This document shows, one piece after another, positions 47,975 to 59,009 of a stretch of DNA of 64,000 nt (position 1 is its first letter; the number at the start of each line of letters is the position of its first letter). Position numbers and translations under genes: made by a program. Location of the stretch: positions 11,803,403 to 11,867,402 of the forward strand of contig NC_058167.1 in the NCBI RefSeq assembly GCF_020080835.1, given 5' to 3'. Under the pieces are notes generated by a model, which saw nothing but the letters and a program-made list of their open reading frames with translations, was not told where the DNA came from and did no database searches. The DNA is from Cotesia glomerata. Lineage: Eukaryota > Arthropoda > Insecta > Hymenoptera > Braconidae.

Positions 47975-48773
47975 TCTATATTATTAAGAGGGTAAGAAAA
48001 ATTTTATGGCCAGTGTATTTATAACATAAAATAGGATTTTATGGTTAAATTTGGTATCATTAGAAAAGTCTTGACTTGGAGTTGTGCCTTTTCAAGGTTT
48101 CATAACATTCTCGACAATAGTCAATTTATGATAATAAGTATTTAGGCTGCATTCGAAAATGCTCTATCTCTAGATACATAATTAAGAAATGACCTTTTCC
48201 CTTGTGAAATATTGACATTTTTAAAGATATAAGCTCATCCCGATGTTATACTCATCAAGGCCTTTCATTTGAGTACCCACATCAATTTTTCATATATTTT
48301 ATATATTTATAAATTTCACAAATACCATGTATATAAAATATATCAAAAATGCATGTGGGTACTTAAATGAAAGGTCTCGATGAGTGTAACATCAAAATGA
48401 GTTTATATCTTAAAAAAGTCAATAATTAAGAAATTACCTTGTATCTCGTGAAATATTGACATTTTTAAAGATATTAGCTCATCCCGATGTTACACTCATC
48501 AAGGCCTTTCATTTGAGTACCAATATCAATTTTTCATATATTTATATATATTATATATATATGTATATATGAAAAATATATCAAAATGCATGTGGGTACT
48601 CTAATGAGAGCTCTTGATGAGTGTAACATCGGGATGAGCTTATATCTTTCAAAACGTCAATGGTTAAAAAAGTACAGTGCAATTTAACAAAAGTCATCAT
48701 TTAACAAAGCAAAATTTTATTTATTTATAGTTCACAAGTCTCGGCAGTCACATAGTGACTACAAGGTTGCTAG
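47975..48773 (+). mobile_element. Helitron-like element, copy 3 (two palindromic units)
   Basis: 799 bp from TCTATATTATTAAGAG (after A) to CTAG (before T). The 3' hairpin GCAGTCACATAGTGACTAC has one G-T type mismatch. Two palindromic units at about 48210-48425 and 48450-48665. Same 5' region as copy 1 (TTTATGGTTAAATTTGGTAT). Confidence 0.85.
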
Positions 48774-50084
48774 TCTTGAATTATTTTAAGAGTATTCAAA
48801 TTATTATTCAATGATGGACGCAGTAATTTTTTTTTTTTTTTTAATGTTACAAAAATGTTGACCTCAAATGAAAAAATTGTAATTATGGATATTTTCTACT
48901 ATTTAAAAATAATTTTGTAATTTATTCATTTTTATTTTTCCCTGAAGATATTAAAAATAATGGATGAAATTTATAAAAAATTGATATTCGTTAATTTTTT
49001 TCCCTTCAGTCCTCAACATTTTTTATAATAATAATTTTCAACTTTCTTGATTTTACAAATTAATACTCTACAATTTCTTAAAATTCATTAAAAAATTATA
49101 ACTTTCTGACTGGCAGAAAAAATCTAATTAAATTATAAAAAATGTCAATAACTTTAAAAGGCTTGAAGCCTTTCAATCTTAATAATTTGCAACTAACTGA
49201 AATCAATGACCGAATGTATGTGAATTAGAGTGATTAAAAGTATGTAGCATTTGCGCAAGCAAGTCATATAAAAAAACTGAAATTATCTGAAAAACTGAGA
49301 CGTATTTTTCCTTGAAACTAAGACTTAGCTTTGATATTTAGAGCATGAATAAGTTGAGTCCGATTGAGAACGGAGAAAATTAGGAGGACAAGAAACACAA
49401 GTACGGTAAATATGTAGGCTTTTACACATAAATTTAGGTCATACTGGGTGTTTGGCACATGAGGGATTATGGCTAGGAATAGTTAATTAAGTTTCTGATG
49501 GGCTACGGGGAAGTTATCCCTTGTGACCGTTACTCAATCATGCTCTAACCACCGATAGCAACATACTGCCCGTAATTACAAATAGCTCATACGTAGACTA
49601 CTTTTACCTTCAAATTGATATTTTTACGTTTTTTTTTTTTTTGCAGTTGGTTTTTGTTGTTATTACTTATAAGTTCCGAAGATTCTTGCATAGTTATCAA
49701 CAATCGATAGTTATTAATATTCTTTTTGTGGGTGGTAATCTATATAAAGCGGGCACTTCAAAGCAAATATGTTTTAATTTGTAAATTTTCAACCAGACGT
49801 TCTTTGTATTTTAACCGCGTAAAGCATTCTGTTCCTTCAAAAGGCATGAATTCAAAGACAAGCGCGAATGATCATTTCATTCTGAGAACGCTGCTTCGGA
49901 ATAATGAAAATACTTTAGATTCTTCTCTCTACCTGAAAGTGGCTAATTTCATAAATATCTCAATACACGAGATTGTCATAAAGAATTTAAGGAATTCATT
50001 AAGTTGTTTCGTTATTAATAATGACAATGACATTTATTTTTCATTGATAATTTTAGAAGTGAAGAAATAAAAATTTTTTCAGTT
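48774..50084. other. no supported gene
   Basis: A 114-codon plus frame at 49726-50070 has a mixed composition but no recognisable motif or splice context. 49200-49600 is nearer to balanced composition. Confidence 0.4.
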
Positions 50085-51075
50085 TTTGTGAATATTGATT
50101 TTAATTTATAGATATTTTTCTGACGTAAGTCATTGAAAATTTTCAGTTTATTGCCTATCCAGTCAAAAAATAATTCGGTCAATTTTTTCAGTCAAATTTA
50201 TCTTTAATGACAAATTTAGATACGAATTGAAAATAAAAAGTTTGGAAAATCCAAATGAGCATGCCTTAAGCGCTCATGTCATACATGAATTATTTAGATC
50301 ATAACAAAAATTATTCGTATTTAATTTGAATTTTCCCGCGAGTAGTATTATTCCCTCTGTAGGTCGAACTAAAAAAAAATTTTAACAGATGATAAAACAG
50401 TTAGTAATTATACCATCATGTATGTATAGTTTCTGCTTGTTTATAGTTATTTCAATTCTGTTTATGAAAAATAATATATATGGCTACCGAAATCGCAGAA
50501 AAAGTCACCGAACTGACAATCGAAAAAAATTAACTGTATCGAAACGGAATTATTTTGACACGCAATTTTCACAAGGGTTTTGATAAACTTACCCAGGAAT
50601 AAAACAAAAAAAAAAATTAAATCGTGAAAGTGATTTTTGACAAAGTTGTGGTGTTATCAAGCCCATAGCTCCCGTGAATACCACGCTCTTATTCATTTAA
50701 TTTATCAGAAAAACGAGTTTTTTCTGAGAAATCTTATTTAATCGATAAGAAAATTTTTTTAACGTGTTCTGTAGTTACTATTATTTATTTCAATATGCTT
50801 TTTATCCATAATTTTTTTCGTTTAAATTATGAAAATCACGTTTTAATCGAAATCACGATTTTTAGGCGAGAGTAGAGCATACCTGTGCGCTTCGCGCTTA
50901 AGGCATGCAATTATTTATACCTGGAGGAATTACAGGCTAACTATATTATGAATAATTAGAGAAATAATTGTTGTATTAGACTGGATAGCCAATAAACTGA
51001 AAATTTTCAATGAATTACGTCAGAAAAATATCTATAAAGTATTATAAACCAGTCTTTAGAAAAAATAAATATTGA
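50085..51075. repeat. foldback repeat
   Basis: 50085-50165 (ATATTGATTTTAATTTATAG, TTTTTCTGACGTAAGTCATTG) is inverted at about 50975-51075. The inner blocks around GAGCATGCCTTAAGCGC at 50259 and GCGCTTAAGGCATGC at 50893 are also inverted. The stretch between the arms is AT-rich. Confidence 0.6.
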
Positions 51076-53490
51076 TTTTAATATTTTAGCATAGAATAAA
51101 GTGAAATTATTAAGAAATATTTCGATTGTTAACATTAAGACTTAAAATATGTCGCGTATGGAGTAAATCTGGAGTTTTTTTTTCAGCGTAGTGAATTCCG
51201 AGTTAATATAGATTTCAATCTGAAAAATATATGTGACAGAATTTTTAAAGTAAAATAAATTTTAATTAGTTCAAATAGTTTTCATTAGCCAAATTACGAA
51301 CAAATGCTTCAATCCATTTATCTTAAGTTCAATTTTATAAATATTAATTATATTTTTTTTTTAAATATGACTTTTAGAAACACTAAACCAAATTTTAATA
51401 TAGATTAATTTATTTTTAAGTTTGATTAATAAATTCTATCGTAAAAAGTAAAAAATAGTAAACTTTAAATATTACTATGTTTAATTTGATAAAATTAATT
51501 ACTTTAATGTTACTGAAATTCAATTTTAAGAGGCAACTTTTAATATTTTTTAATAAATAAATAATTATAGAGAAATTATTAAAAAATGGCGGTTGTAAAA
51601 ATTAAAAAAAAAAATTCGATGCAATTTTTTTTAAATATTGAATTAAAAAAAAGGTTACTTTCATTTATAAAATCTTTCAATATGCAATCTGTAATTTTTA
51701 GAGAAAGAAAAACTATTTTTTTAATGAAGAATTTACTCTACAGAATTTTTTTTTTCTTTTAATGACACAAATTAAAGTATTTTAGAATTTAATTTCAATC
51801 CGAAAGGATTAAATTATCTAAAAATCACTTATTTATTAAATACTAATCTGCTAAGTAACCACAAAAGAAAAATAAATCCTTAATAATTCCGAGTAAAAAA
51901 TTTGACATTTGAAAGTTTATTTTTATTCATTCCTCGTTTTGTAACTCATTAAATTATAAATTATGAATATATCTAAAAGGTCAAAAAGTGACATTTGCGT
52001 AAAATTGTTAAGATTGATGTACTAGTTTATGCCAAATAATTATAATATTACCATGAAATTTTCTCGAGACAAAAAATTTTCCAACTTAAACGTTTTATTC
52101 CGCATTTTGACTAAAGAATTATAAAAATTCCGTAATGAGTGATTTAAAATACAAATTTTGAATCACGGTAGAAATGAGCACGCCTGATAAATAATAAGGG
52201 ATTCATAAACAGCGCAATAATTTATTCTATTGATTCTCAAGTTAATTACAACAGCAATATAAAAATTTACCAACCGAACGCAGCGGCTGAATTTCAACAT
52301 CGAGGGACGGGCGTATCAGAAAAACGATAAAATATTAAAACCGCGCCCAAGCAATGAATATACGAATACTAAAAGTTGAATAAATAATTCAGCAGCATTA
52401 TTATCAGTGGCATTATTACGTGCCTGATTCAATTCCTCATTTAAATTTAAACTTTCCAAGACCATAAATAGTGTATCAATTCATAGCCATGCCGCGATAT
52501 TGTAATATTTTCTCTTCTCCTGCTCGTGAATAACCAACACGGGAATAATAAAAAGTGGAACAATAGTTCACGGTATCGCGTATTTTGATGAACTGTGTAC
52601 TGTTGTCGAGACATAAAATATACAGGTGTATCGGTACTCGGTTAGCCGTAGGTGACATTTTCTAGTGTAGTATAGGATATTCCGCTATCAAAATCTCGGT
52701 AGACTTCCACACTCTACACCAGTACAGTGTAATGTGTCTCTACACAGTGAATGGACATTATATAGATGGAGATATACCGACGGATATTCGCAGCGCAGTT
52801 ACAGTACCATGAGTCTCGTCTGTACTAGCACCGTAATGTCTGAATACACGATACTGGTAGTATTCCAGTGAAACGACCTATCGTTTAACCATTTTCCAGG
52901 ATTTTTCTCCTGTGGTTGTGTCGGCGGAACGCCTTTACTTTGCAGTCTGATAAACCTCAAGCACAGCTTTCTACTTCTATTCTATTTCCATATAATATAA
53001 TCTTTTACTCACGAGAGTAAATTTTCGTTTTTCTCTTTTACTTTGCTCAGTTTTTTTTTTATCTATATTTTTTATTACAATTCGCTGTTTCGAATGTTGA
53101 AAGTTCACTTTGAAATATCAGTCAAACATTTGCATTTAACTTAATCTCTTTAATCTAATAGAATATTGAAAAATGCTTGAAAGTTTCTCTGTTAACACAT
53201 GAATTGATACACATTCTTGCTAAGTTAAATACAATTATCAATGGGCTTACAATTTGTAGAAATTTTTTTTATTATTTATTAATAAAAAAAAAAATTTTTT
53301 TATATTATTTTATTATTGTTTTAATAAATTAGTTTGTTAAAAATAAGTAATTTTTTTTTTAGGTTCAATAAATATTTTTTGGAGAGAAAAATATAATTTT
53401 TTTTAGGGCTTGATCAATTAAAATTATTTTTCCTATAACCTGCATTGAAAATGTGAGTTTCAATGCCTGTTGAGCCAATCGAAACTAGAC
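51076..53490. other. no supported gene
   Basis: 51076-52250 is AT-rich. 52270-52980 is the most balanced stretch in this part and apparently unique; I find only very short frames. A candidate for conserved non-coding DNA. Confidence 0.4.
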
Positions 53491-53791
53491 AATAATGCTA
53501 AGTGCGCAGGCGCTATAAAAAAAATTGGCGGAGTCACCGTGGGCATAATCCAAATTTCAACAGAGTATAATTTAATTTACACGAAATAATTTTTCAGATT
53601 ATATCCCGTGAAGTTTTACGCGATATAACCAGAAAAATTAATCGATTAAATCGGAGACTTCACTGAGTACAGTCCAAAAATAATTTAGTATACTTTGAAG
53701 GATATTGACTATAGTCTGAAATTTTTTTTCACTACAAATACCACGGAGTATATTATACGAGGATGTACAGTGGGTTATTGTTCTTTCCGTG
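53491..53791. mobile_element. CACGGAAAGAACAA foldback, single arm
   Basis: One 300 bp arm, from ATGCTAAGTGCGCAGGCGCT through GGCGGAGTCACCGTGGGCAT to TTGTTCTTTCCGTG and TA. Matches the arms of 17437-18320. The other arm is absent. Confidence 0.82.
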
Positions 53792-55683
53792 TAGGAAGAT
53801 TTATTTCTTTACTAGCCTTCAAAAATCGACACAAGTTTTTCAAGATTCCACTCGAGTAATTTATCAACAACCTAATCATCCATATCGCTGTTATTATTAA
53901 TTCACTAATTTATGTAATTATCACTATTTCATCACCAAAATTGTAAACAAATCCACTCGTAAGTTTCAGACTTGGTTATGCGTGGTGGCGCTGAAGGCGT
54001 TGTGGATCGTGATAATCACGATCCGTTTCGCCGTAGTAAGGAAATGTTTCTTTATGATCGCAATACATTTTGACATATTCACATACCATGGAAAGTTAAT
54101 ATAAGAATCCGAAGTATATCAGGTTATAATATTGTGAAAATGACAATACTGTTTTGAGCTAATCACAATACTACGTTCACGATCCACTGGATCGCTACAA
54201 TAGCAATACTTTTTTGTCCGTGTAGGTTATGTATCATATAAACATTGGAATTAAAGCATAGCCATCTACCGACAATACTTGCCAAAGAAATATTTAATAC
54301 CTGTTACTAAATATTACTTGGTGGAACTAAATATTTATTTCCATGTAATAAGACTTTGTTCATATAAAGAAATCATTTATTAAACTGTAACAAATATTAT
54401 TGATGGGTACAAAAATTTGTTTCTCCGAAATAAATGAATAAAAATTTTGTTACTAAATCAGTTTAGTACTCCGTACTAAATCATTCTATCAGTGTATGTT
54501 TATTAATTTGATATTGTTTACATTTACCTTCAAGTCATAAGTAAATAAATTACTTAGCATATCAGAAATAAAAGTCTGACAAAGTGATGTTTCCATTTTT
54601 TGGTGAGGAATAAAAAAGTGGTGCTTATAAATATAAAAAGCTTTTTTAAGTAGTTGAAGAAACTCTTGGCATGACAACAACTACAAGTTTATCTTTTTAA
54701 AAGAAATTTATTTACATTTTCCGTGTTGGATTTTTTTTTCTTTTTTATTAATTCAATCGAGATCCTATAGAAACAGCCGAGCGCTCAACTGTAATCTGAA
54801 TTTTCAATAGCCTTCCCTGTATTTTGAGGATTCAATCATGGATGCTATAAAATGGCTTTCACCACTGCGAGAGAAATAAATTTAAAGTCTCCGACTTTCA
54901 ATGGGAAAAATTATTTTACTAAGAAAGCTAAGAGAAGTTTTAACGATGAAAATCGTCTTTAGTTGAAATTTCAAGGATACTTTATAATTTTTAACATTGA
55001 TTGATATTCAATGTTAAATCAATTTTTAAAACTTAATTATAATAATGATATTAGTAATAAATGCAGTAACAAGAATAAGATAATAAATTTCTATTAGGAT
55101 GTTCTATTGAAGAAATGTATAATTTTCCTGGCTTTAGTAAAATGTCGATGAACAAATCGAGCGTCATAAATCGTTTTATTTGTGTCTATTCTCTCGTCGA
55201 ATACTTACTCACTTTAAGAATTTCCCTTACAGAATAATTCAAGAGAGTAATAAAAAATAAGGATTAAGATTTAAGAAAAAAAAAAAATAGAATTAAGAAT
55301 AAGAAAAATGAGGAAATAAAGGAAAATGGAATGAGCGATGTAGACGAGGTCAGCCAACCGGATTCGAATATTTTTCTACTGCGCCGAACGAAGAGTAATG
55401 AGAGAAAACTCTATACCATATCACGCGTTTCCTCCGTTCTAGTTTTAACATTTTAACATTTTTTTATTTTATTTCTTATGAGTAAAAATTCCGAGCTTTT
55501 TTTTTTTTTGCTTCCGAGAGAGTTTGCGAGTAAAACACGTGAAAATGCGAACCTTCTCTCTCAAACTATTTGTATGTCCTTACTACTGAAGCGGAAAAGT
55601 TTCGGAGATTTCGGGTTTTTTTTTTTGTGTGGTTAGACATTTTACAAGTTAAATCTTCTAAAAATTCAAATTTATTATTATTA
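53792..55683. other. no supported gene; decayed MITE ends
   Basis: A lone right end ACTTTTTTGTCCGTGTA near 54208-54225 and another, ATTCTATCAGTGTA, near 54483-54496 suggest decayed MITEs without visible left ends. The rest is unassigned. Confidence 0.35.
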
Positions 55684-56011
55684 TCTATATTATTAAGAGA
55701 AAAAGCAAAATTTTGTGGCCAGTGTATTTATAAAATAAAATAGGTTTTTATGGTTAAATTTGGAATCGTTGGAAAAGTTTTGACCAGGAGTTGTGCCTTT
55801 TTATGGTTTCATATCATTCTTACCAATAGTCAATTTATGATGATAAGTATTTAGGCCGCATTCAAAAATGCTTTATCTCTAGGTATATAATTAATAAATG
55901 ACCTTATATCTCGTGAACTGTTGACATTTTTAAAGATATAAGCTCATCCCGATGTTACACTCATTGAGACCTTTCATTTGAGTGCCCACATCAATTTTTC
56001 ATATATTTATG

Positions 56012-56048
<37 letters not shown>

Positions 56049-56810
56049 TGTATGAAAAATATATCAAAATGCATGAGGGTACTCAAATGAAAGCTCTTGA
56101 TGAGTGTAACATCACGATGAGCTTGTATCTTTAAAAATGTCAATATTTAAGAAAGTACAGTGCAATTTAACATAATTAAGAAATGACCTTGTACACTGAA
56201 AAAAAAAAAATACTTTTATTAAGAAAATTTTCTTGATACAAGAATTTATATTCTTGAAAATTTTCAAGAATATATATTCTTAGCTCAAGAAATTGTTAAA
56301 TTGATTGAAATAATTTTTACTTAATTTACATAAAGCTATTCTTTTGTTTATCTATTATCCAAAGATAAATATTGATGTTCTTCTCTTCAGAAATTAATAA
56401 TTAATAATAATAGAATATTTGATCGTCAGCGAGTTTCTTGAGCCAAGAAATTGTTAATGAGCAAAAGTATTTTTTTTTCTCAGTTTATCTTGTGAACTAT
56501 TGACATTTTTAAAGATATAAGCACATCCCGATGTTACACTCATCAAGACCTTTCATTTGAGTACCAACATCAATTTTTCATATATTTATATACATATATG
56601 TATTTATGAAAAATATATCAAAATGCATGTGGGTACTCAAATGAAAGCTCTTGATGAGTGTAACATCGGGGATGTGCTTATATCTTTAAAAACGTCAATA
56701 GTTAAAAAAGTACAGTGACACTTAAAAAAATTTATTATTTAATAAAGCAAAATTTTATTTATTTATAGTGCACAAGTCACAGCAGTCATATAGTGACTGC
56801 AAGGTTGCTA

Positions 56811-56811
<1 letters not shown>
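55684..56811 (+). mobile_element. Helitron-like element, copy 4 (two palindromic units, nested MITE)
   Basis: 1128 bp from TCTATATTATTAAGAG (after A) to CTAG (before T). The 3' hairpin GCAGTCATATAGTGACTGC has one stem change. Palindromic units at about 55918-56150 and 56500-56700, separated by a 292 bp MITE. Both flanks are TTA-repeat sequence, so it inserted into a microsatellite. Confidence 0.85.
56194..56485. mobile_element. CACTGAAAAAAA MITE inside Helitron copy 4
   Basis: 292 bp flanked by TA. Left CACTGAAAAAAAAAAAATAC, right GCAAAAGTATTTTTTTTTCT then CAGTT. TCTTGATACAAG-like words are inverted inside. The host sequence reads GACCTTG-TA-TCTTGTGAAC across it, as in uninterrupted Helitron copies. 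Confidence 0.82.
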
Positions 56812-56867
<56 letters not shown>

Positions 56868-56885
56868 CAAAAAAATTCAGATTTA

Positions 56886-56931
<46 letters not shown>
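56812..56931. repeat. (TTA)n microsatellite, two blocks
   Basis: About 55 bp and 48 bp of TTA repeats separated by about 20 bp. They produce poly-Tyr and poly-Leu frames that are not genes. Confidence 0.95.
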
Positions 56932-58250
56932 TTTATTTTTATTTTTAATAAGTAATATAAATAGAAGTTATCACATTCTTATCCGTACAAAATTTCAAAG
57001 ATCACGTAGACACATTAGATGATTCTGAGTGTAGTAACACGAGAAGAGATATCTAACTCAACAGTACAGTATAGTAAAGTGCACTTGACATCTCTCTCAC
57101 GTTTTACGCTGTTCACAACTTGATGTTCCTCCATATAGTGTACATAGACTATAAACTATACATTTAATGCTCTATAGTAAATACTGATGCTGAGTGTTAA
57201 TTCCAACGGATTTTCACTATAGAATACGGCAAAGAGATGGCTCGATTTACAGATATGTGTCGGAAATTGCAACTCACTCAGCAATCGTGGTATCTGCTGT
57301 ATGTTCTTCTACCGACTATTAATCCTACAAATGCGAGTCAAATGCTAATTATGTAACTTCAACACGCGTAAACGTGAAATAAAACTAAACATTTTACAAA
57401 TATGAAAAATGAAACCTGACGAAAGGCAAATTTTACTTACGAATAATATTAAAATTGGTTGCTCATAAATTATCTAACATAAATGAAACTATAATTAAAT
57501 ACAAACGATGTAAATATGAAACAAGTTATTGAACCTCTCAAAGCGCAAACTGTGCTCGATACTTCAATGAATAGTAATTATTGAAATTTGCGGTGCTGAA
57601 CATTCTCGGAGGAAAGTCAGCATCGATATTTCCTAACAATAATATCAGAGCTCCGCTAAGAACAACAATAATGCTTATAATGATACCAACCTCGATAATA
57701 ACACGTACCATCTTTACAAGCTTTTACATTTGTGTCTTTTTTTTTTTGAATTTATTCATTACTCCGAGCTACTTCACTACCTGCGGAGCTGATTCCACTT
57801 AATTAGAACTAGCTCGGGGCACCGAAGCTAGAATAGTAACGAGAAACACTGTGGAATTCAAAGTACATATATTTACTGTAATTCAGTGTGCTGTGTACCC
57901 AAAGGGATCTTCATAATACGTGGAACAGTTCAACTGTGCTATGATTATGCAATACATATGCGCTACAGTTTAATTTGCATTCAGATATATGTACTCATAG
58001 ATGATGAAAGGTTGTTAAGAATTAGATTTTCTTGAAAACCTAACAAAGCCTTTTGCATGTTGATGAAAAAGAACATGAAACAATTTCATTCTGATGTACG
58101 TGGTTTGCCAGTAGACAGAATGGTGAATTGTCAAGAAGTTCCGTGTTCGAATCCAAAAGACGTTCAAGATATCTTCGGGGAAAATAATGTTTTTAATTGG
58201 GAAAATTTTTTGAAATGCAAACATTTTATAATTTTTAAGATCATAATGTA
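56932..58250. other. no supported gene
   Basis: 57000-57960 is apparently unique and moderately balanced. The 73-codon frame at 57581-57802 has no motif. Confidence 0.4.
58100..58172 (+). other. weak tRNA-like sequence
   Basis: B-box-like TGTTCGAATCC at 58144-58154 with an A-box-like stretch near 58106. Stems are poor. It lies just left of the MITE at 58251. Confidence 0.25.
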
Positions 58251-58471
58251 CACAGAAAGAAAAATTAACTTGAACCAAGAGAAAAATTCTTGAACCAAAA
58301 AAATAATTTAAAAAAGTTTTATTCTCTTGGATCAAAATGAAAAATTCTTGAATTAAGTAAAATTTACTTAAACTGAGAAAAATTTCTTAGTTTAAGAATT
58401 TTTCTTCTCAAATTAAGAAGACGAATTTTTCAAAATTATTTACTTGTTTCAAGTGAATTTTTTTTTCTGAG
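58251..58471. mobile_element. CACAGAAAGAAAAAT MITE, copy 2
   Basis: 221 bp flanked by TA, the same length as 26360-26580. Starts CACAGAAAGAAAAATTAACT and ends AATTTTTTTTTCTGAG. The interior has TTCTTGAACCAA and TTGGATCAA words. Confidence 0.78.
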
Positions 58472-58515
58472 TAGAAAAAAAAAGATTCGTGATTTCGTAT
58501 TAAAATATTTAGATA

Positions 58516-58641
58516 CACAATAAAAAATTTTGCGTCATTGCGTCAAAAAACTTAGTGTTAAAAATTTTTGTGTTAAATATTTAACATAAAAATTTTTAAC
58601 ATAAAATTTTTTGACGAAATGACGCAAAATTTTTCACTGTG
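58516..58641. mobile_element. CACAATAAAAAATTTTGCG foldback MITE
   Basis: 126 bp flanked by TA. Almost entirely two inverted arms: TTTTGCGTCATTGCGTCAAA and its near-complement, then GTGTTAAAAATTTT. It shares outer bases with 20775-21239. Confidence 0.82.
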
Positions 58642-59009
58642 TAGAATAAAGTAAAAAAATAGATCAGCAATGAAGATAGAGGAAGTGTTTGAACTCTGTC
58701 AAGTCTATTATTATAAAATTTCACTAAAATATTTTTTGTTGGGACAACATGAGGCAAGTTGAGGAGTTGAGTTTCAAAAGAGTATCTTTTCATTTTTGAT
58801 TAATAGAGACAAAAAACTGGTTATCTTCAATTATAAATATTTTTATTGAACTTTTTTAATTCAGCTATAAAGTGCTATCGGTTATGAAGCTACAATTCGA
58901 TTTTCATTAAGAAATATTTATAATTCTCGAAGTAATTAATATTTAAGAGTTCAAAAAACTGCTCTTTTAAAATATGAAAAGATACCCTTTTGAAAATCAG
59001 CTCCTCAGT

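Noticed and set aside
56768..57022. 84-codon frame with poly-Tyr and poly-Leu
   Set aside because: Produced by the TTA microsatellite next to Helitron copy 4.
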